A stretch of 28,137 nucleotides of DNA. Origin: Coemansia sp. RSA 1804 (taxonomy: Eukaryota; Kickxellomycota; Kickxellomycetes; Kickxellales; Kickxellaceae). This document shows positions 16,849-24,824 of the stretch, one piece after another. The notes under the pieces were generated by a model. It was not told the origin of the DNA and did no database searches. It was given only the letters and a program-made list of their open reading frames with translations. A program made the position numbers and the translations under genes. The stretch is taken from assembly GCA_027578815.1 (NCBI GenBank), contig JANBTH010000188.1:1-28137 (forward strand), given 5' to 3'. The number at the start of each line of letters is the position of its first letter. Position 1 is the first letter of the stretch.

Positions 16849-18780
16849 ATGACAATCTTAAGAATCAGTCTGTCATTAGCAGCGATGCTGGTATGTGTTG
16901 CCAGCACATATCAAGGGGCTTCTATGGGCTTCAGTTTGAGCAAAAGGCCCCCTTTCAACATTTATACTGAGCATCCTGCCACTACAGTTGTGAACGTAAA
17001 ACGCAGGCGTGGATATGTGCCACCCACTCTGGATGATAGAACCAGAATTGCTTTGACCTACCTTCAACAGACACACGGTATTCTGCCTTCTCTAGCAAGA
17101 ATTACCAACGCATATACAGACCAAGCGTCAGGAGTAACTCATGTTTACGCAAAGCAGGTTGTTGATGGAATTCCTATTGCCAACGGGCTAGCCAATGTCA
17201 ACATTGATCGGAATGGCCGTGTCATTTCGGCAAGCCAGTCCTTTGTTCTTAATCCTACGCTGTCTGCTGCGGATGCAATTGAATTCTGGACAAGACCTGA
17301 AGACAACAAAAACCACACTGAGCAAGTGAGCGATGTGCTGCAATCGCTTGCCAGTCACACTGATCTGGATTTCAGTTCGCACAAGATTACAATATGCGAA
17401 ACGCCCTTATTCTCAGACAACACGAAACGAACCATTGGGTTATCAGAAAATGTTGCTTCTGATAAACACGGGACAATTGCCAAGGAGTATCTGCAACTCA
17501 AGGACGGACGCATCGCTCCAGTCTGGCATATCTGTGTGCAGCACGGCAAATACTGGCTGAGTGCATATGTGGACGCAAATTCCAGCAGCAAGGTGCATGC
17601 TGTCTGCGACTGGGCATACAATTATGAGGCATACAATGTTCTTCCACGCAACATTACATCTCTGGATGACGGAGCTCCGCTGCTTGTGGCTGATCCAGCA
17701 ACCACGTCTGCCAGCCCGCATGGCTGGGCTACAGGAAACACAACAGCAGGCAACAATGTTTGGGCGCAGGCCAATCCAAGCGACAAAAGCACGTGGATGG
17801 ACAGTCCGCGACCCGCTGCAAAGGGTGCGCCTAACAAGGTGTTTGATTTCTCGTTCAATGCAGCACAGGAGCCGGAAAATTACGCCAATTTTGCTGTAAC
17901 TCAGCTATTCTATACCGTAAACGTAATGCACGACCTTTCTTTTGTTTACGGATTTGACGAGGCTGCAGGCAACTTTCAGGATATCAACTTCAGCGGAAAG
18001 GGCGCTGACGGAGACTATGTTGTTGCATTTGCACAGAATGGCGGAGGCACCAACAACGCAATGTTCTTTTCCCCGCCCGATGGAATGCACGGAGTAATGA
18101 AGATGTACTTGTGGACAAGCACAAGCCCCAAGAGAGATGGCGACTTGGAGCAGGATATTGTAGCACATGAATTTACACATGGGATATCCAGCCGACTGAC
18201 CGGGGGACCATCGAATCCAGACTGCTTGGCTGACAGAGAGTCTGGAGGATTGAGTGAGGGATGGAGCGATATTGTGGCCAACATTCTGCGCATCAAGCCA
18301 GGAATGACTCGTGGAATCGACATGGAGATGGGTCGGTATGTCAATGGAAAGAATATCAGAATGTACCCGTACTCGACAAGCATGGTGACAAATCCTCAGA
18401 CATTCAAGTACCTAGACAGAGAGAACTACAAGGAAGTCCATGCAATTGGCGAGGTTTGGGCGACAATGCTGTACGAGGTGCTGTGGAATCTAATTGATGC
18501 CAGCGGTATTTCCGAAGATCTATTCAAGCACGATATGACAAAGGGCAATTGCATTATGCTGCAAATTCTGCTGAACGGAATGAAGCTGCAACCATGCAAT
18601 CCGTCGTTTATCGACGCACGCAAGGCAATCGTTCAGGCAGAACAAAATCTGACAGGCGGAAAATACAAGTGCGCTATATGGCGCGGGTTTGCAAAGCGTG
18701 GTTTGGGGACCGGTGCATCAGAAGACAGAGCGGCCCGTACCGAGGATTTTGGAGTGCCGCCAGAGTGCGGTGGGCGCTGA
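16849..18780 (+). CDS. Secreted M36 metallopeptidase (fungalysin), preproenzyme
   Basis: From the ATG at 16849 the protein has 643 residues, the usual length for fungalysins. Residues 1-24 form a signal peptide (MTILRISLSLAAMLVCVAST). The propeptide contains an FTP-type segment at about 95-135 (GVTHVYAKQVVDGIPIANG). The catalytic domain begins around 265 (YNVLPRNIT, then SPHGW near 295). The zinc site is complete: HEFTH at 440-444 gives both His ligands and the catalytic Glu441, and the ESGGLSEGWSD motif gives the third ligand Glu470. These enzymes degrade extracellular protein such as keratin, collagen or elastin and mature by removing their own propeptide. A frame-extending TTG codon at 16816 was not used because the ATG directly precedes a good signal peptide and sits well behind the TATA box. 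No missing key residue was seen. Confidence 0.95.
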   Translation: MTILRISLSLAAMLVCVASTYQGASMGFSLSKRPPFNIYTEHPATTVVNVKRRRGYVPPTLDDRTRIALTYLQQTHGILPSLARITNAYTDQASGVTHVYAKQVVDGIPIANGLANVNIDRNGRVISASQSFVLNPTLSAADAIEFWTRPEDNKNHTEQVSDVLQSLASHTDLDFSSHKITICETPLFSDNTKRTIGLSENVASDKHGTIAKEYLQLKDGRIAPVWHICVQHGKYWLSAYVDANSSSKVHAVCDWAYNYEAYNVLPRNITSLDDGAPLLVADPATTSASPHGWATGNTTAGNNVWAQANPSDKSTWMDSPRPAAKGAPNKVFDFSFNAAQEPENYANFAVTQLFYTVNVMHDLSFVYGFDEAAGNFQDINFSGKGADGDYVVAFAQNGGGTNNAMFFSPPDGMHGVMKMYLWTSTSPKRDGDLEQDIVAHEFTHGISSRLTGGPSNPDCLADRESGGLSEGWSDIVANILRIKPGMTRGIDMEMGRYVNGKNIRMYPYSTSMVTNPQTFKYLDRENYKEVHAIGEVWATMLYEVLWNLIDASGISEDLFKHDMTKGNCIMLQILLNGMKLQPCNPSFIDARKAIVQAEQNLTGGKYKCAIWRGFAKRGLGTGASEDRAARTEDFGVPPECGGR

Positions 18781-18782
18781 GT

Positions 18783-18806
18783 CTTCCTTCTCTGGCTAGA
18801 AGGAAG
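18783..18806. repeat. Perfect hairpin just after the M36 stop codon
   Basis: CTTCCTTCT (18783-18791), a 6-nt loop, then AGAAGGAAG (18798-18806) form a 9-bp perfect stem. It starts two bases after the stop codon, so it lies in the 3' UTR of the peptidase mRNA. It may affect stability or 3'-end choice. It is not a bacterial-type terminator, since no T tract follows directly. Confidence 0.6.
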
Positions 18807-20340
18807 CATTCCTTCTTTCCAACATGTCATCTCGGAGGGGCTAAATGACAAGCTAATGAACAGAATATAGGAACAAAATAAACATTCATGTTCATTTTTT
18901 CTGAATTTAAAGGATCTGCAGCAGAGGACTGCCTGGCTTAATCTTGCTCAAGAAAGAGCAGAGAAAGCAATTTAAAATAAACAACAGCAAAGGGGAAAAA
19001 AAAGAAAAACAAAGGAATGATCGTCAGACGTGCACAGGATAATGAAGTGCAAGACATCCAGCGGTGGAGCATCACGCGTGCTACTGTGGCCTACATTGTG
19101 TTGTTTACAATAGAGGAAATTGTGGCAATTGAATAAAGAAACATACTGAAAGACCAGAAAGCACAGACAGAATAAACGCCAGCATATTGCTGATAATTGA
19201 CAATATGCAAGTAAGAGAATACAAATGTCTCTGAAAAAAAAACAAATAAGGACCATATATTTGCATCAAAAGTACAAGCGGGATGCAGCGGGCTATTAAC
19301 CATTAACCATTAAAACATGTACAGACTACATGTGCAGATAAAAAGAAATGGACAGGCAATAAAGAAAAAGTGAATATGTATATGCAGGCAGAGTGCAAAA
19401 AAAAGAAAAGAAAGAAGAGCACCAGCGTTGGGTAATCATAAAGATCCTTGGACTCAATAGTGCACAATGTATGCAGGCGACTCACATCACCACAGCACAC
19501 ATGTCTTTCTCTTATTGTAAACGTCAAGTGAAAAAAGAATATTATGTGCTTCAAAGGACAGATAGCATATTCATCAAATGTATAAAACGTCGGTAACATT
19601 CCATGTCCTCTTCGAGGAGAGCTGCGAGAGGGGGGAAAGTTTATCTTTAATCTTTTAATGACTCTATGCCCGCTTGCTTGTTTGTTTGCTTATTTGTTTT
19701 TGTGACTTTTGTTCAGCAGTATCAACGCTTATCTTGTTTTATGTTCTTTTCTATCTGTCAGCATACATCTATTTCCTTCTATATTTTATATTATTTTTTC
19801 TCGGTAGCAGTGGCTGGTGAGTTGAAAATGCTGTTCTCAGAGTTGCTTGATTTGTAAAGGGGGAGGAGTATCCAACAAAACCTGTTTTTTCACTTTCCAT
19901 TCATGTCCCTTGCATGATGCACGGGCATCACGTATCCTCTTTTTTGTTGTTGCTGCTGAGAATGAAATAATAAAGCACAAGCTCTGTATCTCTCTTTTCT
20001 TCAGGCTCATACAATCAAAAATGTTCTTTTTTGTACTATTGTCCACTTGTATCTTCATTTGCTGGCTGGCTGGTGGGGGGTGATATGTCAATTCTCACAA
20101 TTGTTGGGGCGGAGTGATAGAGGGAGAGGGGATTGCGGTGTCATTTTTGTTGGTAGATAGGTGTTTTTCACTTTTGCTCTAGAGAAATCCTGTCACTTTA
20201 TCCATGTACATATGGTTCTTTTCTTGTCAATTACTTTTTATTTACACACCATCTAAAGCATTCTTTTATTTACTTTTCTTTCCATTAGATATCATTTCTA
20301 CACAATCGTTGCGGTAAAAAAAGGGAGATAACGAACAGGA
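18807..20340. other. Long gene-free spacer before the 7-TM gene
   Basis: This 1.5-kb stretch holds no ORF I can support. It contains simple A-rich and T-rich tracts, a TTAACCAT-type short repeat near 19297-19314, a TTTG-rich run near 19676-19700, and a long pyrimidine-rich tract (about 20200-20290) ahead of the receptor start, ending in TTTCTTTCCATTAG. The last could be the acceptor of a 5'-UTR intron. A 39-codon frame at 19017-19136 was considered and not called. Confidence 0.5.
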
Positions 20341-21780
20341 ATGTCCTTTTCGCTGACGCCAGAAGAGGAAGCGCGCGTACGACTGGCTGAACTGCTGGGA
20401 TATACTCTAGACCCAATCAGCAAAAAGGACATGGCAATGATAATAGTGATATCAGTAGTCTACGGAATAGACATGCTTGCGGTGATATACATGCTGTGGA
20501 ACCGGCACTACCCGCCGCTGAAATCAAAAAGCCCCTTGCTAATGGCGTTCGCGTACATGTCCTGCGTGTGCTGGTTTATCGGCGACCTACAGATAAACGG
20601 GCATGTGCATCTTGCCGGAACAGCGCTGACAAATTGCAAGGGAGTTGGCGTGTGGGTGCGCGTGCTCCTTGGCGTGTGCACGGTTAGCTCGTTGATTGCG
20701 TTGCGCTCGTATGGATTGTTTCGGGTGTTTAGACAGAATCTGCCGTACAACGGGTTTGGGTTCTACTTGCCCTTCCTGGCATACTGCGGCTGCACTTTGG
20801 TGTACGGGATTGTCGCACAGGTGTTGAGCCCCAGGATTACGGTAGAGTACATGCCGCTTCTGGATATCTGCTACTGCCCAAAACCTTTCCGTGCGGCGCT
20901 GTACGGGTATATCTGGGCAACATGGCTGCTGGTGGCGCTGATCAATTGGAAAATCCGAAACATCAAAAGCTCATTCAACGAGAGCCGCGAAATGGCAGTC
21001 AGCTGCGTGTTTGTGTTTATCGCACTCACCTTCAATACTGTGTTGCAATTCAAGTCCCCGCAGTACCCGTTCCATCAGGTCCAACGGATAGTCACGACAT
21101 CGCTGGACCACTTGGTGACCAACCTGGTGTGGTGGACAATAATAGGCGGCCCGCTGCTTAACTGTCTTTTCCGCAGACAAAAACACCTTGGATACTGGAA
21201 AGCCAAGCTTCGCAAAGATGGTCTCCAGAACGAGTACGATTTAGATTCGGAAGAGACGGCGTTCTCGTCAAACCATACGCAGTTTAGAGATAGCATGGAT
21301 GACTTTTTCTTATACGCAGACGCAACCGCCAATCCAAGCATAATTGGCGGCCGCAAAGTGCCTGAGCTGTTGCCTAATGGCGAGCCACGACCAAAGTCGG
21401 CAAGATCCGCCAGACAGCCAAAGAAGCAGAACAGAAACAGCAAGCAGACAGGGTTGGCTTATAAAAGACAAAGCGCGCAGTCTGCACGAACGCTAGCGCA
21501 GATGAAACAAACAAGCCATCATAGTGGAGCTGGGAGCAATGCGGATCCATTTGATATTCGGCCGTCTCTCAGCAGAACCACAACAAGTGCCAGCACTCCA
21601 CCAAACAGTGATCCATTTAACCATAGATTCAGCAGCAACTTTTACCCGCTGCCACCAGCGCCCGTCGTCCGTAGTCCAACAACACCCCACCCTAACGAGT
21701 CACAGAGCGTGTTGCCAAGAGTTGATTCGGTCGGATCCGCGACGACTCCACCGATATCAGGTCGTGTCTACATGCCATAG
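20341..21780 (+). CDS. Seven-transmembrane receptor-like protein (fungal GPCR-type)
   Basis: This intronless gene encodes 479 residues. Seven hydrophobic helices can be placed at about 31-53, 65-86, 100-125, 139-162, 184-204, 217-237 and 254-277. A short extracellular N-terminus (about 30 residues) and a long polar C-terminal tail (about 278-479) fit a GPCR with Nout topology. Cys99 just before helix 3 and Cys177/Cys179 in the loop before helix 5 could form the usual GPCR disulfide. An LRSYGLFRVFRQN motif at the inner end of helix 3 is basic, as expected for a G-protein contact. The tail has RRQKHLGYWKAKLRKDG and then Ser/Pro/Thr-rich sequence, likely phosphorylated. The helix pattern resembles the receptor part of fungal RGS-type receptors, but no RGS domain follows. 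The ligand is unknown. Its 3' end converges on the flavoprotein gene with 204 bp between. Confidence 0.75.
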   Translation: MSFSLTPEEEARVRLAELLGYTLDPISKKDMAMIIVISVVYGIDMLAVIYMLWNRHYPPLKSKSPLLMAFAYMSCVCWFIGDLQINGHVHLAGTALTNCKGVGVWVRVLLGVCTVSSLIALRSYGLFRVFRQNLPYNGFGFYLPFLAYCGCTLVYGIVAQVLSPRITVEYMPLLDICYCPKPFRAALYGYIWATWLLVALINWKIRNIKSSFNESREMAVSCVFVFIALTFNTVLQFKSPQYPFHQVQRIVTTSLDHLVTNLVWWTIIGGPLLNCLFRRQKHLGYWKAKLRKDGLQNEYDLDSEETAFSSNHTQFRDSMDDFFLYADATANPSIIGGRKVPELLPNGEPRPKSARSARQPKKQNRNSKQTGLAYKRQSAQSARTLAQMKQTSHHSGAGSNADPFDIRPSLSRTTTSASTPPNSDPFNHRFSSNFYPLPPAPVVRSPTTPHPNESQSVLPRVDSVGSATTPPISGRVYMP

Positions 21781-21984
21781 AGGCTGTATAGATATATCTA
21801 GTATTTTTCCTATTCGTTATTGTTTCTTTTTTGTTCTAGCGTTTCTTTTGTATCTGTTGTAAATCTGTTGTATTTGTAATTCTCCAAACTGTTGTTTATT
21901 TCCAAAAACAAAGGGGGACCAGGAATAGGTGGGATTACTAAGACTGTCGACAAAACTATCCATTACTATAAAAACCCAGAGTTA

Positions 21985-23193
21985 TTATTTGCTGTTCTTG
22001 AACCCCTTTGCTGCAAACGAAACAAAATAGTCCTTGCCCTTCAGGTTTCTGGAAGTAAAGTCAGCAAACCACGAGCTTCCAAGAGAAACGCCAAAGAGCT
22101 GGCCCACACCCCTGGTCCTGCCAATAGGAATAACGCAGGAGTTGGCAACCCTGCCGTCCCACTGCTTCAACGCCACGGTTTTGCCGCCTGCACTGGCAGT
22201 CACCAGAGCCTTGATGTTGGCACTAACCAGCTCTGCCTGCTGCTTGGCAAGTATTGCGTACTTTGCACCCGCCGCCATGTTGTTGACGTCGCCAGGAACA
22301 AAGATATTGCTGCAGGCATCGTTGTCGAGCTGCAAAGTAGGGCGCACCTTGATGTACCCGCGGTCATCTCTGAGCTTGGTGCCCAGCGTTCCCTCGAGGC
22401 CTTGAATAAACCCGGCGTTTGGCCTGGCTCCAGTGGCCAGGATCTGGAGGTCAGACTGGTACACGTTGCCAGATGCTCCTTGCAGATCCAATGGGCGCAC
22501 ACTGCAATCAAACACGGTGTTTTCTGGGATATTGACCTTCTCGTTAAGAACAACGCGCACGCCCAGCGCTTGCAGCTTGGCCAGTGCTCCGGAAAGCACT
22601 GCTGGCTTGAAGATATCGGGCAGCAGGTGGGGCCCCGAGTGCACTAGCGTCACCTTCTTGTCTGGATACGCGTCAGCTACTTCACCAGCAGCCTCGACTC
22701 CCACGGCGCCGCCACCAATAACCAGAACCTGTTTGGCCTTTTCTACATTCGCGTGCACCTGAGTCAGCTGCTCATTTGCCTCTGGAATGGAGGGCACAGA
22801 GATGGTTGCTGGGAACGTGTTGCTCACTCCGGTGGAAAGCACAAGATAGTCAAAGGGAACCGAGGATCCGTTGCTCAGTTCCACGCTTGTTGTGGTAATG
22901 CTGGTTACCGCTGCCTGAATGAACCTGTGCTTCGGGTTGCTTGGGTCCTGCTCGTACTGGTCTAAGAATCCATTCAGAGAGAACGATATCGACGTGGCTA
23001 TCTTAGAGTCCACCAGTGCGCGCGGCATAGCGATGTTATAGTAGAAGTACGAGCGCTGGTCAACCATCGTAACACGGAGCTCCAGATGCTGCGTTTTCGC
23101 AAACGAGGCAAGCGTCTTGGATACTTCCATGCCAGCATGGGATATGCCGATAACCACGACGTTGATTTCTTTGGCGGATCCAGAGTTGGTCAT
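21985..23193 (-). CDS. FAD-dependent NAD(P)H oxidoreductase, AIFM2/AMID-like
   Basis: From the ATG at 23191-23193 the protein has 402 residues. It is a two-dinucleotide-fold flavoprotein: an FAD-binding start INVVVIGISHAG (10-21), a central NAD(P)H site VLVIGGGAVGVEAAGEV (156-172), the ATG motif ILATGARPN (251-259), and the second FAD motif NIFVPGDVNN (296-305). The C-terminal region (LKGKDYFVSFAAKGF) fits the AIF-like/FSP1/AMID group of NAD(P)H:quinone reductases in mitochondria or lipid-linked membranes. The first FAD loop reads Gly-Ile-Ser-His-Ala-Gly rather than the classic GxGxxG, as is common in this subfamily. No signal peptide or membrane helix is evident. An upstream in-frame TTG would add Phe-rich residues and was rejected. 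Confidence 0.9.
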   Translation of the reverse strand: MTNSGSAKEINVVVIGISHAGMEVSKTLASFAKTQHLELRVTMVDQRSYFYYNIAMPRALVDSKIATSISFSLNGFLDQYEQDPSNPKHRFIQAAVTSITTTSVELSNGSSVPFDYLVLSTGVSNTFPATISVPSIPEANEQLTQVHANVEKAKQVLVIGGGAVGVEAAGEVADAYPDKKVTLVHSGPHLLPDIFKPAVLSGALAKLQALGVRVVLNEKVNIPENTVFDCSVRPLDLQGASGNVYQSDLQILATGARPNAGFIQGLEGTLGTKLRDDRGYIKVRPTLQLDNDACSNIFVPGDVNNMAAGAKYAILAKQQAELVSANIKALVTASAGGKTVALKQWDGRVANSCVIPIGRTRGVGQLFGVSLGSSWFADFTSRNLKGKDYFVSFAAKGFKNSK

Positions 23194-24050
23194 ATTAGTT
23201 ATACTGTCGTTGCAAAAAAAAAAGAATAGCAAGATATAAGATATATATTAAATGAACGCAAGCAAAATAGGGATAGTGGTAGCGGTAGTCGAGAAATATT
23301 GCAACAAGTTTGCTGGAATGTAAATGATTTCAGGAAAAATGTAGGGCGTTTTGATGTCAAGAGCCAGAGCTGGTGCCTTTTATACCAGTGAAGAGCCTAG
23401 CCTTTATTTCCTCTTTTTTGCTGTGTAAAAAGAAATTGGAAATTTTGATTACAAATTCTGAATCTTCGGAGCCTCCGTTTCCCTTCAAAGCAAAAAAACA
23501 GCTTGTAAGTCCATTTCGGATCCGTAAAGCCAAAAACAATGGAACCCCCAGAAATGGCATTAAGAAATGGCTAGAGATCGCCCAATAGGCGCTATTTTTG
23601 TTTTGTAAGAATCCTAGCTTTTCCTAAAGGTGCATTTTGTGTTAGTCAGCCTAGCATATTTGCGCGAGTTCATTTGTGCTGCGATGAGTGGTGGTTCTTT
23701 CTGGCATGTAGGTTTCAAAAGAAGCAGTGACAGCGTAGTCTGGGGTTGTTTGTGCGTCGCAGATGGAAGATCAGAAAAACAGAATATGAGGCGATAGTGG
23801 AGGATGTATCTAGTATCCACAGCAGGAAATAATCTTTAGCAATACAATGCACTTTCCTCGAAGCAGACACGCTGCACTTTCAAAGCAAACATGGCATCGT
23901 GGTTGCTACAAAGATGCTCTTTTCCCAAGCCACCACATTGTTTTTATTTTTAGATTAGATAATGCTAGTCAGATTAAATCTAATCTAACTCGTATTCTTC
24001 AGCTTTATTGAGATCCGCTTTGGATAATTGGCACTCTCATATCTACACGA

Positions 24051-24102
24051 TATAATGTAGGATAAGGCCATTTGCACCATATTTCAACGGCTAGAAGATA
24101 TA
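24051..24102 (+). repeat. Diverged 52-bp direct repeat, copy 1
   Basis: It matches 24729-24780 at 42 of 52 positions with no gap, 678 bp apart. Shared blocks include CCATTTGCAC and CTAGAAGAT. Copy 1 ends in a TATATATAAAA run. No similarity was seen outside the 52 bp. Confidence 0.6.
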
Positions 24103-24373
24103 TATAAAAGTATGGTTTGGGCAAAAGGCGACCTGTACGGTTGAGGTGTCCATTTAAAATCTCTTTTAGGGTTACACTTTACCTTTATCAAAAATTAATA
24201 TTAATTACAGAAAAAAAAGGGGGGACTTTATATCAGCTTCTAAATATAGAAAATGTTTCCCAATATTATAATTTAAAATATCATATGACTGAGGCTTTGG
24301 CCAACAATTTATCCATATAAGGTAAAAAAAATTTTGATATACATTTGTAAAGAATAGGAAGCCCCGATATCAA

Positions 24374-24381
24374 TATAAAAA
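24374..24381 (+). promoter_or_regulatory. TATA box ahead of the 59-residue ORF
   Basis: TATAAAAA lies 123 bp before the ATG at 24497. It is the best plus-strand core promoter candidate in this spacer. A T-rich stretch with CTAAAT lies between it and the ATG. Confidence 0.35.
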
Positions 24382-24496
24382 GAGCACATGGTAAAAACTG
24401 GAACAAGGAGAGCCCCCTCATACCAGTTCTTCCTATTCACCCTAAATACTTTTTTTATTTTCTTTACCAATATTCTGAGTTTCAAAAAATAGAAGA

Positions 24497-24676
24497 ATGC
24501 CTGGAGCATACGAAAATAATGCGCGTATTTCGAGACAACCAGAAGAAAATTCGGGTGTACCAGATAAATTTAAAGAAAAAAAGGAACAAGAAAAACAAAG
24601 AAGAGATGCTCTGCTGGGAATTAAGCCGAATAAAACAGGCAAAGCATCCACGAAAAAAACGGTTCGCTTTGCGTAA
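24497..24676 (+). CDS. Possible 59-residue basic small protein
   Basis: An ATG-to-TAA frame of 59 codons begins MPGAYENNARISRQPEENSG, continues as a charged helix (FKEKKEQEKQRRDALLGI) and ends in STKKTVRFA. The composition (Lys/Glu/Arg/Gln-rich, soluble) is unlike random AT-rich translation, which tends to be Phe/Leu/Ile-rich as seen on the other strand here. The end fits a protein phosphatase 1 RVxF-type docking motif (Lys-Thr-Val-Arg-Phe). A TATA box lies at 24374. The stop comes 148 bp before the PMT stop on the other strand, so the two would be convergent. I do not recognise a family. Confidence 0.45.
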   Translation: MPGAYENNARISRQPEENSGVPDKFKEKKEQEKQRRDALLGIKPNKTGKASTKKTVRFA

Positions 24677-24728
24677 ATTGTCAGTTATATGCAAATAATA
24701 AATGAGTAGCACTATAATGCCCACTAAA

Positions 24729-24780
24729 TACAATGAAGGATGGGCCCATTTGCACAATGTTTCAATGACTAGAAGATGTA
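24729..24780 (+). repeat. Diverged 52-bp direct repeat, copy 2
   Basis: It is the partner of 24051-24102 (42 of 52 identical). It lies 44 bp beyond the PMT stop codon, in what should be that gene's 3' UTR. The two copies bracket the 59-residue ORF. Confidence 0.6.
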
Positions 24781-24824
24781 TAAGAAAAAAGAAAAGAAAA
24801 GAAAAAAGGAAATCGTCATCTCGC

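Larger units (their letters stand above)
23194..24496. other. AT-rich spacer with diverged direct repeat
   Basis: This part of the spacer starts in the promoter of the minus-strand flavoprotein. It holds no frame with recognisable similarity. A GTAAGT at 23505-23510 looks like a donor but has no coding context. One copy of a diverged 52-bp repeat is at 24051-24102. A TATA box at 24374-24381 precedes the small 59-residue ORF. Confidence 0.45.

Noticed and set aside
19017..19136. 39-codon frame beginning MIVRRAQDNEV, reminiscent of a GNAT acetyltransferase start
   Set aside because: Similarity stops after about 15 residues, no acetyl-CoA motif follows in any frame, and no splice path to one was found.
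19297..19314. Short TTAACCA tandem repeat considered as interstitial telomere sequence
   Set aside because: The unit lacks the G-run of TTAGGG-type repeats and is only two to three copies long.
23614..23820. 68-codon minus-strand frame in the spacer
   Set aside because: No recognisable motif, no promoter seen and no neighbour context; treated as chance.
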